33,038 bases of DNA from contig JAGAQC010000056.1 in the NCBI GenBank assembly GCA_017622925.1, positions 1-33,038 of the forward strand. Reading direction: 5' to 3'. The notes below the pieces were generated by a model that searched no databases, was not told the DNA's origin, and saw only the letters and a list, made by a program, of their open reading frames with translations. The stretch is from Ruminococcus sp. (GTDB taxonomy: Bacteria > Bacillota > Clostridia > Oscillospirales > Ruminococcaceae). The stretch's first letter is position 1. The number at the start of each line of letters is the position of its first letter. The translations under genes and the position numbers were made by a program. Shown here one piece after another: positions 19,184 to 26,489 of this stretch.

Positions 19184-19212
19184 ATTATAGCACATATTTA
19201 TAAAATTGTCAA
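19184..19212 (-). promoter_or_regulatory. Promoter of the gtrA operon
   Basis: Minus-strand TTGACA (19207-19212) and TATAAT (19184-19189) with 17-base spacing, about 75 bases ahead of the gtrA start. Confidence 0.82.
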
Positions 19213-19249
19213 CAGTAAAATTTTTTCTTTCATTTAACGTCCCCATATT

Positions 19250-19987
19250 TTAGACGAAATAAACTGCGTTTTTACTCTTATTTTTTGGAAAATGTTTACA
19301 AGACTGCGCTTTTTTCGGAATGTAAAGATTTTTCAAATCGACGCCCTCCAGTTCAAGAAGCATGATTTTTTTGTCTATTCCGCCTGCATAGCCTGTAAGA
19401 CTTCCGTTTGTTCCCACAACACGGTGACAGGGAATAATTATTGACAGCTTATTTCGTCCAACTGCTCCGCCGACTGCCTGTGCGGACATTTTCGGGATAC
19501 CGTGCTTTTCGGCAAGCTCTTTTGCTATCTCTCCATATGTGGCAGTTTGCCCATAGGGAATGCGTAACAGAATTTCCCAGACCTCATTTTGGAACTCCGT
19601 TCCGACCATGTGTACGGGCGGCGTAAAATCAGGCTTTCTTCCCGAAAAATAAATATCGAGCCAACGTTTTGCTTCTTTTAAAACGGCAGTTTCTTTTTCT
19701 TCATGCTCGCTATCAAGACCCAAAGCTTTATACTTGCCTCTATTACAAAATATACAATATCTTTCGGAATAAATTCCGTCTGTCTGCGTTGTCCTCCTCA
19801 CCGTGCGACAGCACGCTTTCGTCGTCCGCCTTGACAGACAAAATTTCTTCTCGAAATCTTTTGTACATTTTGCAATAGAGTCAAGTATATATTTTCCCTT
19901 TTCAAACCAAAGTCCCGTCAGTCCAATTTCATCGGCGGCAAGAAGAATTTCCCCGACAGGAGACTGATATGCTGATGTATATTGCAT
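19250..19987 (-). CDS. ogt: Methylated-DNA--protein-cysteine methyltransferase with 53-codon insertion
   Basis: The protein repairs O6-alkylguanine by moving the alkyl group to its own cysteine. The active site IIPCHRVVG (Cys187), the DNA-binding segment TATYGEIA and the late SLTGYAGG are intact. The N-domain is normal up to GLWFEKGKY (residue 33), then residues 34-86 are foreign and Cys/Arg-rich, after which the family sequence resumes with KALGLDSEHEEKET. The foreign part is exactly encoded by a TA-flanked palindromic element (19731-19887). Without it the protein would be 192 residues, near the family norm. Whether the longer protein folds is unknown. SD GAGGTGA supports the start. Confidence 0.9.
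   Translation of the reverse strand: MQYTSAYQSPVGEILLAADEIGLTGLWFEKGKYILDSIAKCTKDFEKKFCLSRRTTKACCRTVRRTTQTDGIYSERYCIFCNRGKYKALGLDSEHEEKETAVLKEAKRWLDIYFSGRKPDFTPPVHMVGTEFQNEVWEILLRIPYGQTATYGEIAKELAEKHGIPKMSAQAVGGAVGRNKLSIIIPCHRVVGTNGSLTGYAGGIDKKIMLLELEGVDLKNLYIPKKAQSCKHFPKNKSKNAVYFV
19731..19887. mobile_element. MITE-like palindromic element inserted in frame in ogt
   Basis: A 157-bp element with imperfect ~53-base terminal inverted repeats (TACTTG...CAAGTA ends), flanked by a TA dinucleotide on both sides (19729-19730 and 19888-19889). Removing the element plus one TA restores a normal ogt reading (GKY-KALGL). 157 + 2 = 159 bases, so the frame is kept, and no stop is introduced. TA duplication points to movement by an IS630/Tc1-mariner type transposase. 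A core of 48 bases (19786-19833) recurs at 26207-26254 in a second element of 156 bp. Confidence 0.85.
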
Positions 19988-20010
19988 TAAATCACCTCGA
20001 ATACTTCTCT

Positions 20011-20039
20011 ATTATAATACGCTTATTTAAAAAAATCAA
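20011..20039 (-). promoter_or_regulatory. ogt: ogt promoter
   Basis: Minus-strand TTGATT (20034-20039) and TATAAT (20011-20016) spaced by 17 bases, directly upstream of ogt. Confidence 0.7.
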
Positions 20040-20071
20040 GCTTTTGTTACATTTCAACTTAAATTTTAAGG

Positions 20072-20100
20072 TTGATTTTTCCTCATTAATATGCTATAAT
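20072..20100 (+). promoter_or_regulatory. Promoter of the dockerin mannanase gene
   Basis: TTGATT at 20072-20077 and TATAAT at 20095-20100 with 17-base spacing, divergent from the ogt promoter. No operator-like repeat stands out between them. Confidence 0.72.
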
Positions 20101-20165
20101 AAGGTTATAAAATCAATTTTTGAATTTACTGAATGTTGATAAATTAATTAAATGGAGGTCAAGAC

Positions 20166-22031
20166 ATGAAATTTCATAATTTGAAATCTGTTTCCCTGAT
20201 AACTGCCGCCGCTGCGCTGCTTTCGGCGGTCGGAAGCTTCCCTGCTGTCTCGGCAGCCGAAACGGACGTTTTGAAGTACGAATTTGAAAAGGGTACTACG
20301 AGCGGCGGCGCTTTTTATTCAAGCGAAGCTGATATACCCTCAGACAAAATGCCCGATGGCGCGGATTTTTCGGGATTTTCGGGGGACGGCTTCGCTTACC
20401 TCGACCAAAAGGGAACGTCCCTGAGCGTAGAAGTTGACGTACCCGAGGCAGGTCTGTACGAACTCGGGATATGCTACTGCGAACCAAGCGACCCGAATAA
20501 AAAAGTACAGTATTTAAATGTCAACGGCGTGAATCAGGGAGAAGTAAGTTTTCCCCATAATACGTCGTTTGAGGAGACCTCCGGCGGCGTTGTGAACCTT
20601 AAAAAGGGAAAAAACACAATAGAGCTGAAAGCGTACTGGGGCTATACCTATTACGACTACCTCACTTTGAAGCCTGCCGACGAAAAACTTACAAATCTTT
20701 CTCCAACGAGAACCTTATCGAATCCCAATGCCTCGGATTCCGCCAAACGGCTATACAGCTTTCTCTGTGATACCTACGGAAATCACATTATCGCAGGTCA
20801 GCAGGAATACTGCGGCTCTCACAACTACAACTCATGGAACGACCCTGATACTTTTATAAAAGACAACGAAGCGGAGTTCGAGTACATCAAGGAGCAGACA
20901 GGAAAACAGCCTGCTATCCGAGGAATCGACTTTTTAGCTTACAATACTACCTCGGATTGGCGTGATAATGCTCCCGAACGCTGCATCGAGTGGACAAACA
21001 AATATAAGGGCATTGCTACCGTAACGTGGCATTGGAACGTCCCTACCGAGGAGGGCAGCACAGAAACTGCTTTTTACGTTGAATCCGCAAGCGCGACATA
21101 TACCACTTTCAGCGTTTCCAATGCGCTTACCGAGGGAACATGGGAAAACAAAGTCCTTATGGCTGACATCGACCTCATTGCGCAGGAGCTTACTAAGCTG
21201 AAAAAAGCAGACGTTCCGATACTTTGGAGACCGCTTCATGAAGCGGAGGGCGGATGGTTCTGGTGGGGAGCTGAAGGTCCTGAGCCGTGCAAGAAGCTTT
21301 ACAGACTTCTCTACGACAAGCTTACCAACGAATACGGACTTGACAACCTTATATGGGTTTGGACGGGATATACGTTCCCGACTTCTCCGGCATGGTATCC
21401 CGGCGACGATGTTGTGGATATTGTCGGCTACGATAAGTATAACGCCGTTGACGGTCTGCCGAATTTAAGCTCTATTTCTTCGACTTTCTACAGCCTTGTG
21501 CAGAGTACCGACGGTCAAAAAATGGTCACAATGTCGGAAAACGATTCTATCCCCTCTCTTGAAAATCTCGTGAACGATAAAGCGGCATGGCTCTATTTCT
21601 GTCCGTGGTACATGAATTACCTTACAAGCGAGCAGAATAATCCCGTTGATAATCTTGTGGAAATTTATCAGAGCGAATACTGTATCACTCTTGACGAGCT
21701 TCCCGACCTTAAAGCTTATCCCATAAACGAGGGCGATAAACCTGTTACGCAGCCTACAACAGTCCCCACGACGGAGCAAACGTCCGCTGCCACAGATGAA
21801 AAGGATCTCCTCGGCGATGCAAATTGCGACGGTCAGGTCACTATCGCAGACTCTACGGCGATCTTGCAGGCTCTCGGAAATCCCGACAAGTACGGACTTT
21901 CCGAACAGGGCGCAAAAAACGCCGACTGCTGTAACCCCGGTGACGGCGTTCTCCCCTCAGACGCGCTTGCTATCCAAAAAGTAGACGCTAAGGTAATATC
22001 AAAGCTCCCCGAGATAACTGCTGAAAAATAA
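20166..22031 (+). CDS. Cellulosomal GH26 endo-beta-1,4-mannanase with dockerin
   Basis: A 621-residue secreted enzyme. Signal peptide at residues 1-30 (cleavage near VSAAE). Residues ~33-172 form a beta-sandwich carbohydrate-binding module of CBM35/CBM6 style. The GH26 catalytic domain (~178-525) shows the acid/base Glu359 in WRPLHEAEGGWFWW and the nucleophile Glu458 in VTMSENDS. A Pro/Thr linker (~528-547) leads to a type I dockerin (~548-618) with two calcium-binding segments (GDANCDGQVTIADS and a degenerate second copy, NPGDGVLPSD). The dockerin would attach it to a scaffoldin, so it acts on plant mannans outside the cell. The gene is alone, with its own promoter and a GGAGGT site. Confidence 0.93.
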   Translation: MKFHNLKSVSLITAAAALLSAVGSFPAVSAAETDVLKYEFEKGTTSGGAFYSSEADIPSDKMPDGADFSGFSGDGFAYLDQKGTSLSVEVDVPEAGLYELGICYCEPSDPNKKVQYLNVNGVNQGEVSFPHNTSFEETSGGVVNLKKGKNTIELKAYWGYTYYDYLTLKPADEKLTNLSPTRTLSNPNASDSAKRLYSFLCDTYGNHIIAGQQEYCGSHNYNSWNDPDTFIKDNEAEFEYIKEQTGKQPAIRGIDFLAYNTTSDWRDNAPERCIEWTNKYKGIATVTWHWNVPTEEGSTETAFYVESASATYTTFSVSNALTEGTWENKVLMADIDLIAQELTKLKKADVPILWRPLHEAEGGWFWWGAEGPEPCKKLYRLLYDKLTNEYGLDNLIWVWTGYTFPTSPAWYPGDDVVDIVGYDKYNAVDGLPNLSSISSTFYSLVQSTDGQKMVTMSENDSIPSLENLVNDKAAWLYFCPWYMNYLTSEQNNPVDNLVEIYQSEYCITLDELPDLKAYPINEGDKPVTQPTTVPTTEQTSAATDEKDLLGDANCDGQVTIADSTAILQALGNPDKYGLSEQGAKNADCCNPGDGVLPSDALAIQKVDAKVISKLPEITAEK

Positions 22032-22039
22032 CTAATTTA

Positions 22040-22089
22040 AGAGCCTGTTCAGAATCCAAATGTTCGCGTGGAGATTCTGAACAGGCTCT
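22040..22089. terminator. Bidirectional hairpin between converging genes
   Basis: A perfect 17-base stem (AGAGCCTGTTCAGAATC and its complement) with a 16-base loop, between the stop codons of the mannanase gene and the minus-strand membrane gene. T-runs are weak on both sides. Its ends match those of the 163-bp palindrome at 14274, so it may be a repeat recruited as a terminator. Confidence 0.65.
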
Positions 22090-22110
22090 AAATATAAGAT
22101 CTCAACATTT

Positions 22111-23625
22111 TTATTTTGCAATATATTTAAAGAAGAACGAATCCTCAAATTCACCGAAGAAATTATTGCGCATTCCGTCCTCAAGAAGGTCTATATGCGC
22201 CGCTTCGGACGTTGCGTCAGGATTTGCAAGCTTGTTCGGAGTAAGCTGTACCGCCCTCATTATTTCATGCTGTGCTGTTATTCCGCCTGCCGCAAGAACT
22301 AAAGTCAGCACCGCTGCGGCTGTCCGATTTTTCTCCTTTATAAGTGTGATCTCGGTGTCGATTATTAGTGTAAACAATATCACAAGAGAGGGAATAGAAG
22401 CTCTCATGCAAAAATCAATTCCAGAGCCTACCCTGATAAGCGGAACTATGAGCAGCGTTACCAGCGACACGTAGTAAATCGGCTTTTTGCCCTGATTTTT
22501 AAATATGAGAATATAATAAATAAGGCACTCGAAAAAGAGAAAAACTATATACGTCATAAATACCAAAGACGGCTTTGTAAATGTAAGTCCCGTAGTGCCG
22601 CTGCTGTTTGCTTTCAGGAATAATGCCGAGGTTATCCCGATAAGTCCGCCTGCTGCGACATTCTGAAATGTCATTATATCACGCAGGATAACGGGAATGT
22701 TGGCTTTAAAAGACTTCTTTTTATCATAAAGCTCAATTGACCGCTTTACTGCCATGTATCCGATAAGCGGAAGCATTCCTATGGCGGGCAGCGTGCAGAA
22801 CAGCAGGCTGAATGAGAACACGAATACCAGCGATCTGCTGTCTTTCATGTGGAGCAGCAGCAAAGTTATCAGCCATGCCGGAACTGCCTGATTAAATACC
22901 CAAAAAAGCTGCGTTGTCATAGAGGAATACTGAAATCCTGTTGACCAATGCTCTATGTGTCCCGAATTGAACCACAGAAAATCGGGGGAATTAGTGTAGA
23001 TAAACGTGCCGACTATGTCAAGTCCGCCAAAAAATATAAAAGCAAGTATTATCGGCAGAGACAGCCTTTTATGATATGCGGAAATCAGATAAAATACCAA
23101 AAGTACGCCGATAAGACACCAAAAATAAAGGAAAACATGGGCGGCATGAAGTCCCCAAAGCTTACCGGCACATGCGGCAGGCAGCCAAAGTGCAAAATAA
23201 TATACCATTGCCACCGGCTTTTCAAAGTGCGGAGATGCGTCCTCGATAATTACAGGCCACGGCTTGTCCACAAGGTTCTCCAAAATTGCATTGCGCCACA
23301 TATGATCGAAATTCTGATATGCAAACTCGCCTATACCCGACATATACATCCACAAAAAAACAAGTACCACAACAGCAAAAATTATCGCCGCATTTTTTTT
23401 GCATATAAATGATATGTCCGTTTTTGGAGCGTTTTTCATTGCAAAATAAAGTCCCACGGAAATTACTGCCGCCGAAATTAACGCGATCGGCAGCTTGAAC
23501 CAGCCAAATATAAATATATATATCGGAATGGCAAGATAAATATAGGCTGCTCTGATAAATACGGACGAGGTTGTTTTTTTGTTTTTTTCAGATGATCTGA
23601 ATATATTTTTTAATTGTTTTTTCAT
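22111..23625 (-). CDS. Polytopic membrane protein, possible GT-C transferase
   Basis: A 504-residue protein with about twelve membrane helices and few large soluble parts. After the first helices there is an extracytoplasmic stretch (FAYQNFDHMWRNAILENL, then an acidic ASPHFEKP) that looks like the first loop of GT-C glycosyltransferases or oligosaccharide-repeat membrane proteins. The start at 23625 gives an ATGA overlap with the HAD gene and follows AAAGGA; a longer opening lies inside the HAD gene. It is the last gene of the UbiA-HAD operon, and probably uses the lipid-linked sugar made there; this role is inferred. Confidence 0.6.
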   Translation of the reverse strand: MKKQLKNIFRSSEKNKKTTSSVFIRAAYIYLAIPIYIFIFGWFKLPIALISAAVISVGLYFAMKNAPKTDISFICKKNAAIIFAVVVLVFLWMYMSGIGEFAYQNFDHMWRNAILENLVDKPWPVIIEDASPHFEKPVAMVYYFALWLPAACAGKLWGLHAAHVFLYFWCLIGVLLVFYLISAYHKRLSLPIILAFIFFGGLDIVGTFIYTNSPDFLWFNSGHIEHWSTGFQYSSMTTQLFWVFNQAVPAWLITLLLLHMKDSRSLVFVFSFSLLFCTLPAIGMLPLIGYMAVKRSIELYDKKKSFKANIPVILRDIMTFQNVAAGGLIGITSALFLKANSSGTTGLTFTKPSLVFMTYIVFLFFECLIYYILIFKNQGKKPIYYVSLVTLLIVPLIRVGSGIDFCMRASIPSLVILFTLIIDTEITLIKEKNRTAAAVLTLVLAAGGITAQHEIMRAVQLTPNKLANPDATSEAAHIDLLEDGMRNNFFGEFEDSFFFKYIAK

Positions 23626-24197
23626 ACTTTTCCTTTCCCGATCTCCCACTTGTACGGTCTGCCCTTTCTGACAAGATATGCGCTCTCCGCAAGACGAGCC
23701 ATCGGGAGATCGGAATGGGAATCGGAATAAAATTCTTCAATTTTTACACTGCCGTAAGCTTTTTTAAAGCGTTTCACCTTTTCTTCACCCTTGCAGTTTT
23801 CGCTCCGAAACATGCCGCTTTTCGGGTCCACCTCAGAAGCGATAAGACGAATCTCCCCCAATATGCGGCAAAAGCCTTTCAAAAGGAACTCGGGAGAAGC
23901 CGAGATTATTATATCGTCCGCTTTTTGCTTTTTCCTATACCAAGGCATGATCTTATTTTGAGATCGCTCGCAGAAAAGTTCGGCTTCGGCGGAAATATCG
24001 CCTATCATCGGCAAAAACGAGAAAAAAGTCTCCTTAGCCTCTGTAAGAGAAATTTTTCCCAGCTTGTGCTTTGCCATTGCCAATATCTGCTTCGGCAGCA
24101 CACGAATTACAGACGGATGCCTTCTCAATATAAAAAAATAAAAATCAACGGTACTGTCGCCGCTGTAGATAGTTCCGTCAAAATCGTAAACATTCAT
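23622..24197 (-). CDS. HAD superfamily (subfamily IB) phosphatase
   Basis: A 191-residue HAD phosphatase. Motif I is YDFDGTIYSGDS (nucleophile Asp5, with Asp7), motif II is IIISASPEFLL, the lysine (motif III) is in KVKRFKKAYG, and motif IV is YSDSHSDLPMA. The IB cap is the helical insert at about residues 20-95. It overlaps the UbiA gene by 20 bases and the membrane protein by the ATGA quartet. In such a context it could remove the 5-phosphate from a polyprenyl-phosphoryl-phosphoribose, as proposed for the mycobacterial pathway. Confidence 0.85.
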   Translation of the reverse strand: MNVYDFDGTIYSGDSTVDFYFFILRRHPSVIRVLPKQILAMAKHKLGKISLTEAKETFFSFLPMIGDISAEAELFCERSQNKIMPWYRKKQKADDIIISASPEFLLKGFCRILGEIRLIASEVDPKSGMFRSENCKGEEKVKRFKKAYGSVKIEEFYSDSHSDLPMARLAESAYLVRKGRPYKWEIGKGKV

Positions 24198-25059
24198 TGA
24201 CTTCCTCCGGGAAATATATTATCACAAAAACAAGCGCACCGTAAACTCCTCCGAGGATAAGCAGAAGCTTGTCCCCGAGTATCATGTCAACGGGATTGCC
24301 GTTCACATCGACCTCCAGCTTATATGAGTAACGCATCATCATTACCAAAATAAGCGGCGTGGTGTAGATCATCAGTCCCGTATCATTGGCGTTAAGACTC
24401 CAGATCGAGTAAAATACCGCAAACAGCGACAGATACATGTACATATTGCTGTTAAGGTACTGCAAGCTGTAGAACCCCAGCACCTTTCTCGCAGAGTCGC
24501 CGCATGACATTTTTTCGTTTCTCCGCTTGCCGAATGCAAGAAACAGCGAAAGCGAAATTACTGTCAGATAAAGCCACCCCGATATTCTTATACCCGTGAT
24601 CGCCGAACCGTAAAATACTCTGAAGAAAAATCCCGAAACAAGCAAAACAATATCCGTAACAGGTCTGTTTTTTAAGGATATACTGTAAAGCAAATTCAAC
24701 AGCATGTATACTAAAGGTATAAAAGCGTGTACGCTGAATCCGCAAAGAAAATGATTCAGTACTGCGGCAAGAATCAGCAATACGGCGATCAGAACATACG
24801 CTTCACGTTTTGATACTGCTCCGCTGGCAAGAGGTCTTTTGCATTTTTCAGGGTGCTGACGGTCATTTTCAATATCGTTCATATCATTTATTATGTAAAC
24901 AGCCGAAGAACAAAAGGAAAACACAAAAAATCCCAATATAAGCCGTATGATAACGCTGCTTTCAATGAGCGCAGTACCGAAAAATGCCGGAATTACTATA
25001 AGTAGATTTTTTATCCAGTGCTTGACACGAATTAGCCTGATATATGATTTGAGTTTCAT
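24178..25059 (-). CDS. UbiA-family prenyltransferase, DPPR synthase-like
   Basis: A 293-residue membrane enzyme with about eight or nine helices. The opening YIRLIRVKHWIKNLL and the aspartate-rich motif NDMNDIENDRQHPEK followed by KRPLASG match the branch of UbiA that moves phosphoribose from PRPP to a polyprenyl phosphate (decaprenyl-phosphate phosphoribosyltransferase type), rather than the quinone branch. The start at 25059 follows GGGAGGTG; the ATG at 25074 overlaps that site. It leads a three-gene operon with a HAD phosphatase and a polytopic membrane protein. Confidence 0.82.
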   Translation of the reverse strand: MKLKSYIRLIRVKHWIKNLLIVIPAFFGTALIESSVIIRLILGFFVFSFCSSAVYIINDMNDIENDRQHPEKCKRPLASGAVSKREAYVLIAVLLILAAVLNHFLCGFSVHAFIPLVYMLLNLLYSISLKNRPVTDIVLLVSGFFFRVFYGSAITGIRISGWLYLTVISLSLFLAFGKRRNEKMSCGDSARKVLGFYSLQYLNSNMYMYLSLFAVFYSIWSLNANDTGLMIYTTPLILVMMMRYSYKLEVDVNGNPVDMILGDKLLLILGGVYGALVFVIIYFPEEVNECLRF

Positions 25060-25122
25060 TCCTGCACCTCCCATATAATTAGACTTACAAAATAATGTTT
25101 TTTCTCATATTTTTTCAAAATT

Positions 25123-25151
25123 TATAGTAAGCCTACTCTATTGCAAAATAT
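25123..25151. repeat. Fragment resembling the end of the palindromic element
   Basis: The stretch TATAGTAAGCC followed by CTCTATTGCAAAATA resembles the terminal sequence of both full elements (TATAGTAA at 26151 and CTCTATTGCAAAAT in the ogt copy). There is no core or partner end, so it is a remnant at most. Confidence 0.35.
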
Positions 25152-25160
25152 CCTTAAAAA

Positions 25161-25204
25161 AACACCGCACAAAGCCGTCAGACGGTCTTTGTGCGGTGTT
25201 GACT
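25161..25204 (-). terminator. Terminator of the LytTR-DUF3021 operon
   Basis: A 14-base perfect stem (AACACCGCACAAAG) with further inner pairing (CCGTC/GACGG). On the minus strand it runs into seven T. It begins at the stop of the DUF3021 gene. Confidence 0.88.
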
Positions 25205-25675
25205 TTATTCTTCCATGCTGCCTTTTACGTTATGCAGGTTTTTGTTCATTCTCTTTACATTACGCTTTCCGATCACAAATTGTATGATCCAAATAAAAGC
25301 AAATATTAAAACAAAAATCCCAAAATAACTGAAAACCCCGACGACGCTATGCTCCATCCAGTACGCAAAATATGCAATCGGCAACATTATTACAGAAATA
25401 ATAATAAAGTAAATTCCGGTCTGCTTTACGATGCTCCAATTTTCTATTTCCCATATTACTGAACTTGCCGCAAAACCGGTACCCAATGATCCACAGAGAA
25501 TCGCCTGTAAAACAACTGCATTGATCTCGTTTCCCATTGTGGAGATAAGTTCAGGCACACAAGGCAAATAATCTCCATTCGCCCAACCAAGAGAAATGAA
25601 TATAGTGATCAGATAACCGATAGAAATTCCAATAGGAAATCCCAAAATACCGCGTAAGACTATTTTCTTTTTCAT
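25205..25675 (-). CDS. DUF3021 family membrane protein
   Basis: A 156-residue protein with four membrane helices (about residues 9-30, 52-72, 83-103, 112-135). It is the regular partner of stand-alone LytTR regulators, and here it lies just after one (10 bases). The start at 25675 follows AGGTGAGG; a GTG nine bases earlier is possible. The pair is thought to sense something at the membrane, but the signal is unknown. Confidence 0.85.
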   Translation of the reverse strand: MKKKIVLRGILGFPIGISIGYLITIFISLGWANGDYLPCVPELISTMGNEINAVVLQAILCGSLGTGFAASSVIWEIENWSIVKQTGIYFIIISVIMLPIAYFAYWMEHSVVGVFSYFGIFVLIFAFIWIIQFVIGKRNVKRMNKNLHNVKGSMEE

Positions 25676-25685
25676 TTTCCTCACC

Positions 25686-26126
25686 TCATATTCCTAATAT
25701 TTTTTTGAGTTTTGAAACATAGCGTCTGGATACATATGTTATTGCGCCGTTTGCTAATTTAACGCAAATTGTACCTGTAAAGCTCAAATCAAAGTTATTC
25801 ACATTTTTCAGATTAATGATCTCCGAATTGGAGATACGGACAAACTGATCGGGCGGCAACCGTCCCTCTATTTCGTATAACCGAAGGCGCAGTACATATT
25901 CGCCTTTATGTGTAACGGCAAAAACTTTTCCTGAGCTTGCGTAGATCCGAATCAAATCAGCTTGTTCTATCACTTCAATTTTATTATCCTTGCTTCCTGA
26001 AATAATCTGCGGCGCGTGATCTGATAACTTGTTCAATATGATATTAACATCTTCTGTCATAGAAGCTGTTAATATCATTACTTTAGGCTCAATACATGTG
26101 CTGTCAATTTTTACTTCGAGCTGCAT
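25686..26126 (-). CDS. LytTR DNA-binding response protein
   Basis: A 146-residue protein. The C-terminal ~100 residues form a LytTR DNA-binding domain: VFAVTHKGEYVLRLRLYEIE, the segment FVRISNSEIINLKNV, and the closing VSRRYVSKLKKILG. The first ~45 residues are short and lack a receiver phospho-aspartate set, so this is not a two-component regulator. A GAGGAGG site precedes the ATG. The leader contains the 156-bp palindromic element, between promoter and gene. Confidence 0.9.
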   Translation of the reverse strand: MQLEVKIDSTCIEPKVMILTASMTEDVNIILNKLSDHAPQIISGSKDNKIEVIEQADLIRIYASSGKVFAVTHKGEYVLRLRLYEIEGRLPPDQFVRISNSEIINLKNVNNFDLSFTGTICVKLANGAITYVSRRYVSKLKKILGI

Positions 26127-26152
26127 TTGAAATTCCTCCTCTCTGTGTTATA

Positions 26153-26308
26153 TAGTAACCCTGCTTGAAAACCAAACAAGTTCACTGATAAAAATTTCCC
26201 ATAGCTGCGTTGTCGTCGTCACCGTGCGACAGCACGCTTTCCTCCTCCGCCTTGCTATGAAAAATTTTTATTCAGTTCCTTTTGTCTGCTTTCCAAGTAA
26301 GCTTACTA
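26153..26308. mobile_element. MITE-like palindromic element in the LytTR gene leader
   Basis: 156 bp with imperfect inverted arms (TAGTAA...TTACTA ends, then shared CTTG, ACAA, ACTGA, AAAAATTT, CATAGC), flanked by TA at 26151-26152 and 26309-26310. The 48-base core matches the ogt copy at all but four positions, all C/G swaps. No ORF. Confidence 0.82.
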
Positions 26309-26309
26309 T

Positions 26310-26338
26310 ATTATATCAAAAGCTGATATTGCTTTCAA
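26310..26338 (-). promoter_or_regulatory. Probable promoter of the LytTR-DUF3021 operon
   Basis: Minus-strand TTGAAA (26333-26338) and TATAAT (26310-26315), spaced by 17 bases. Its -10 abuts the palindromic element, so the transcript would start within the element's edge and carry nearly all of it as a ~175-base leader. Confidence 0.68.
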
Positions 26339-26385
26339 TAGTTTTTCTATAATCGGTTGATTTTTAAACACAAGTGGTTAAAATT

Positions 26386-26450
26386 TGAGGCAACCTCTAA
26401 GGACCTATCTGATTTTTGCTTTATCAAACAGTTTTTTAGAGATTGCCTCA
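26386..26450. repeat. Inverted repeat, probable terminator or small repeat
   Basis: The arm TGAGGCAACCTCTAA (26386-26400) pairs with 26436-26450 with one mismatch, around a 35-base loop. It lies downstream of the TPR gene on the minus strand. A T-run is absent on its far side, so a repeat element is as likely as a terminator. Confidence 0.5.
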
Positions 26451-26489
26451 AAAAATAATATGCTCTCAATAATAGAGAATTTAATATAT

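Noticed and set aside
22948-23412. Plus-strand ORF of 154 codons opposite the membrane protein
   Set aside because: Antisense shadow of a membrane protein; composition is atypical for a protein and there is no ribosome site.
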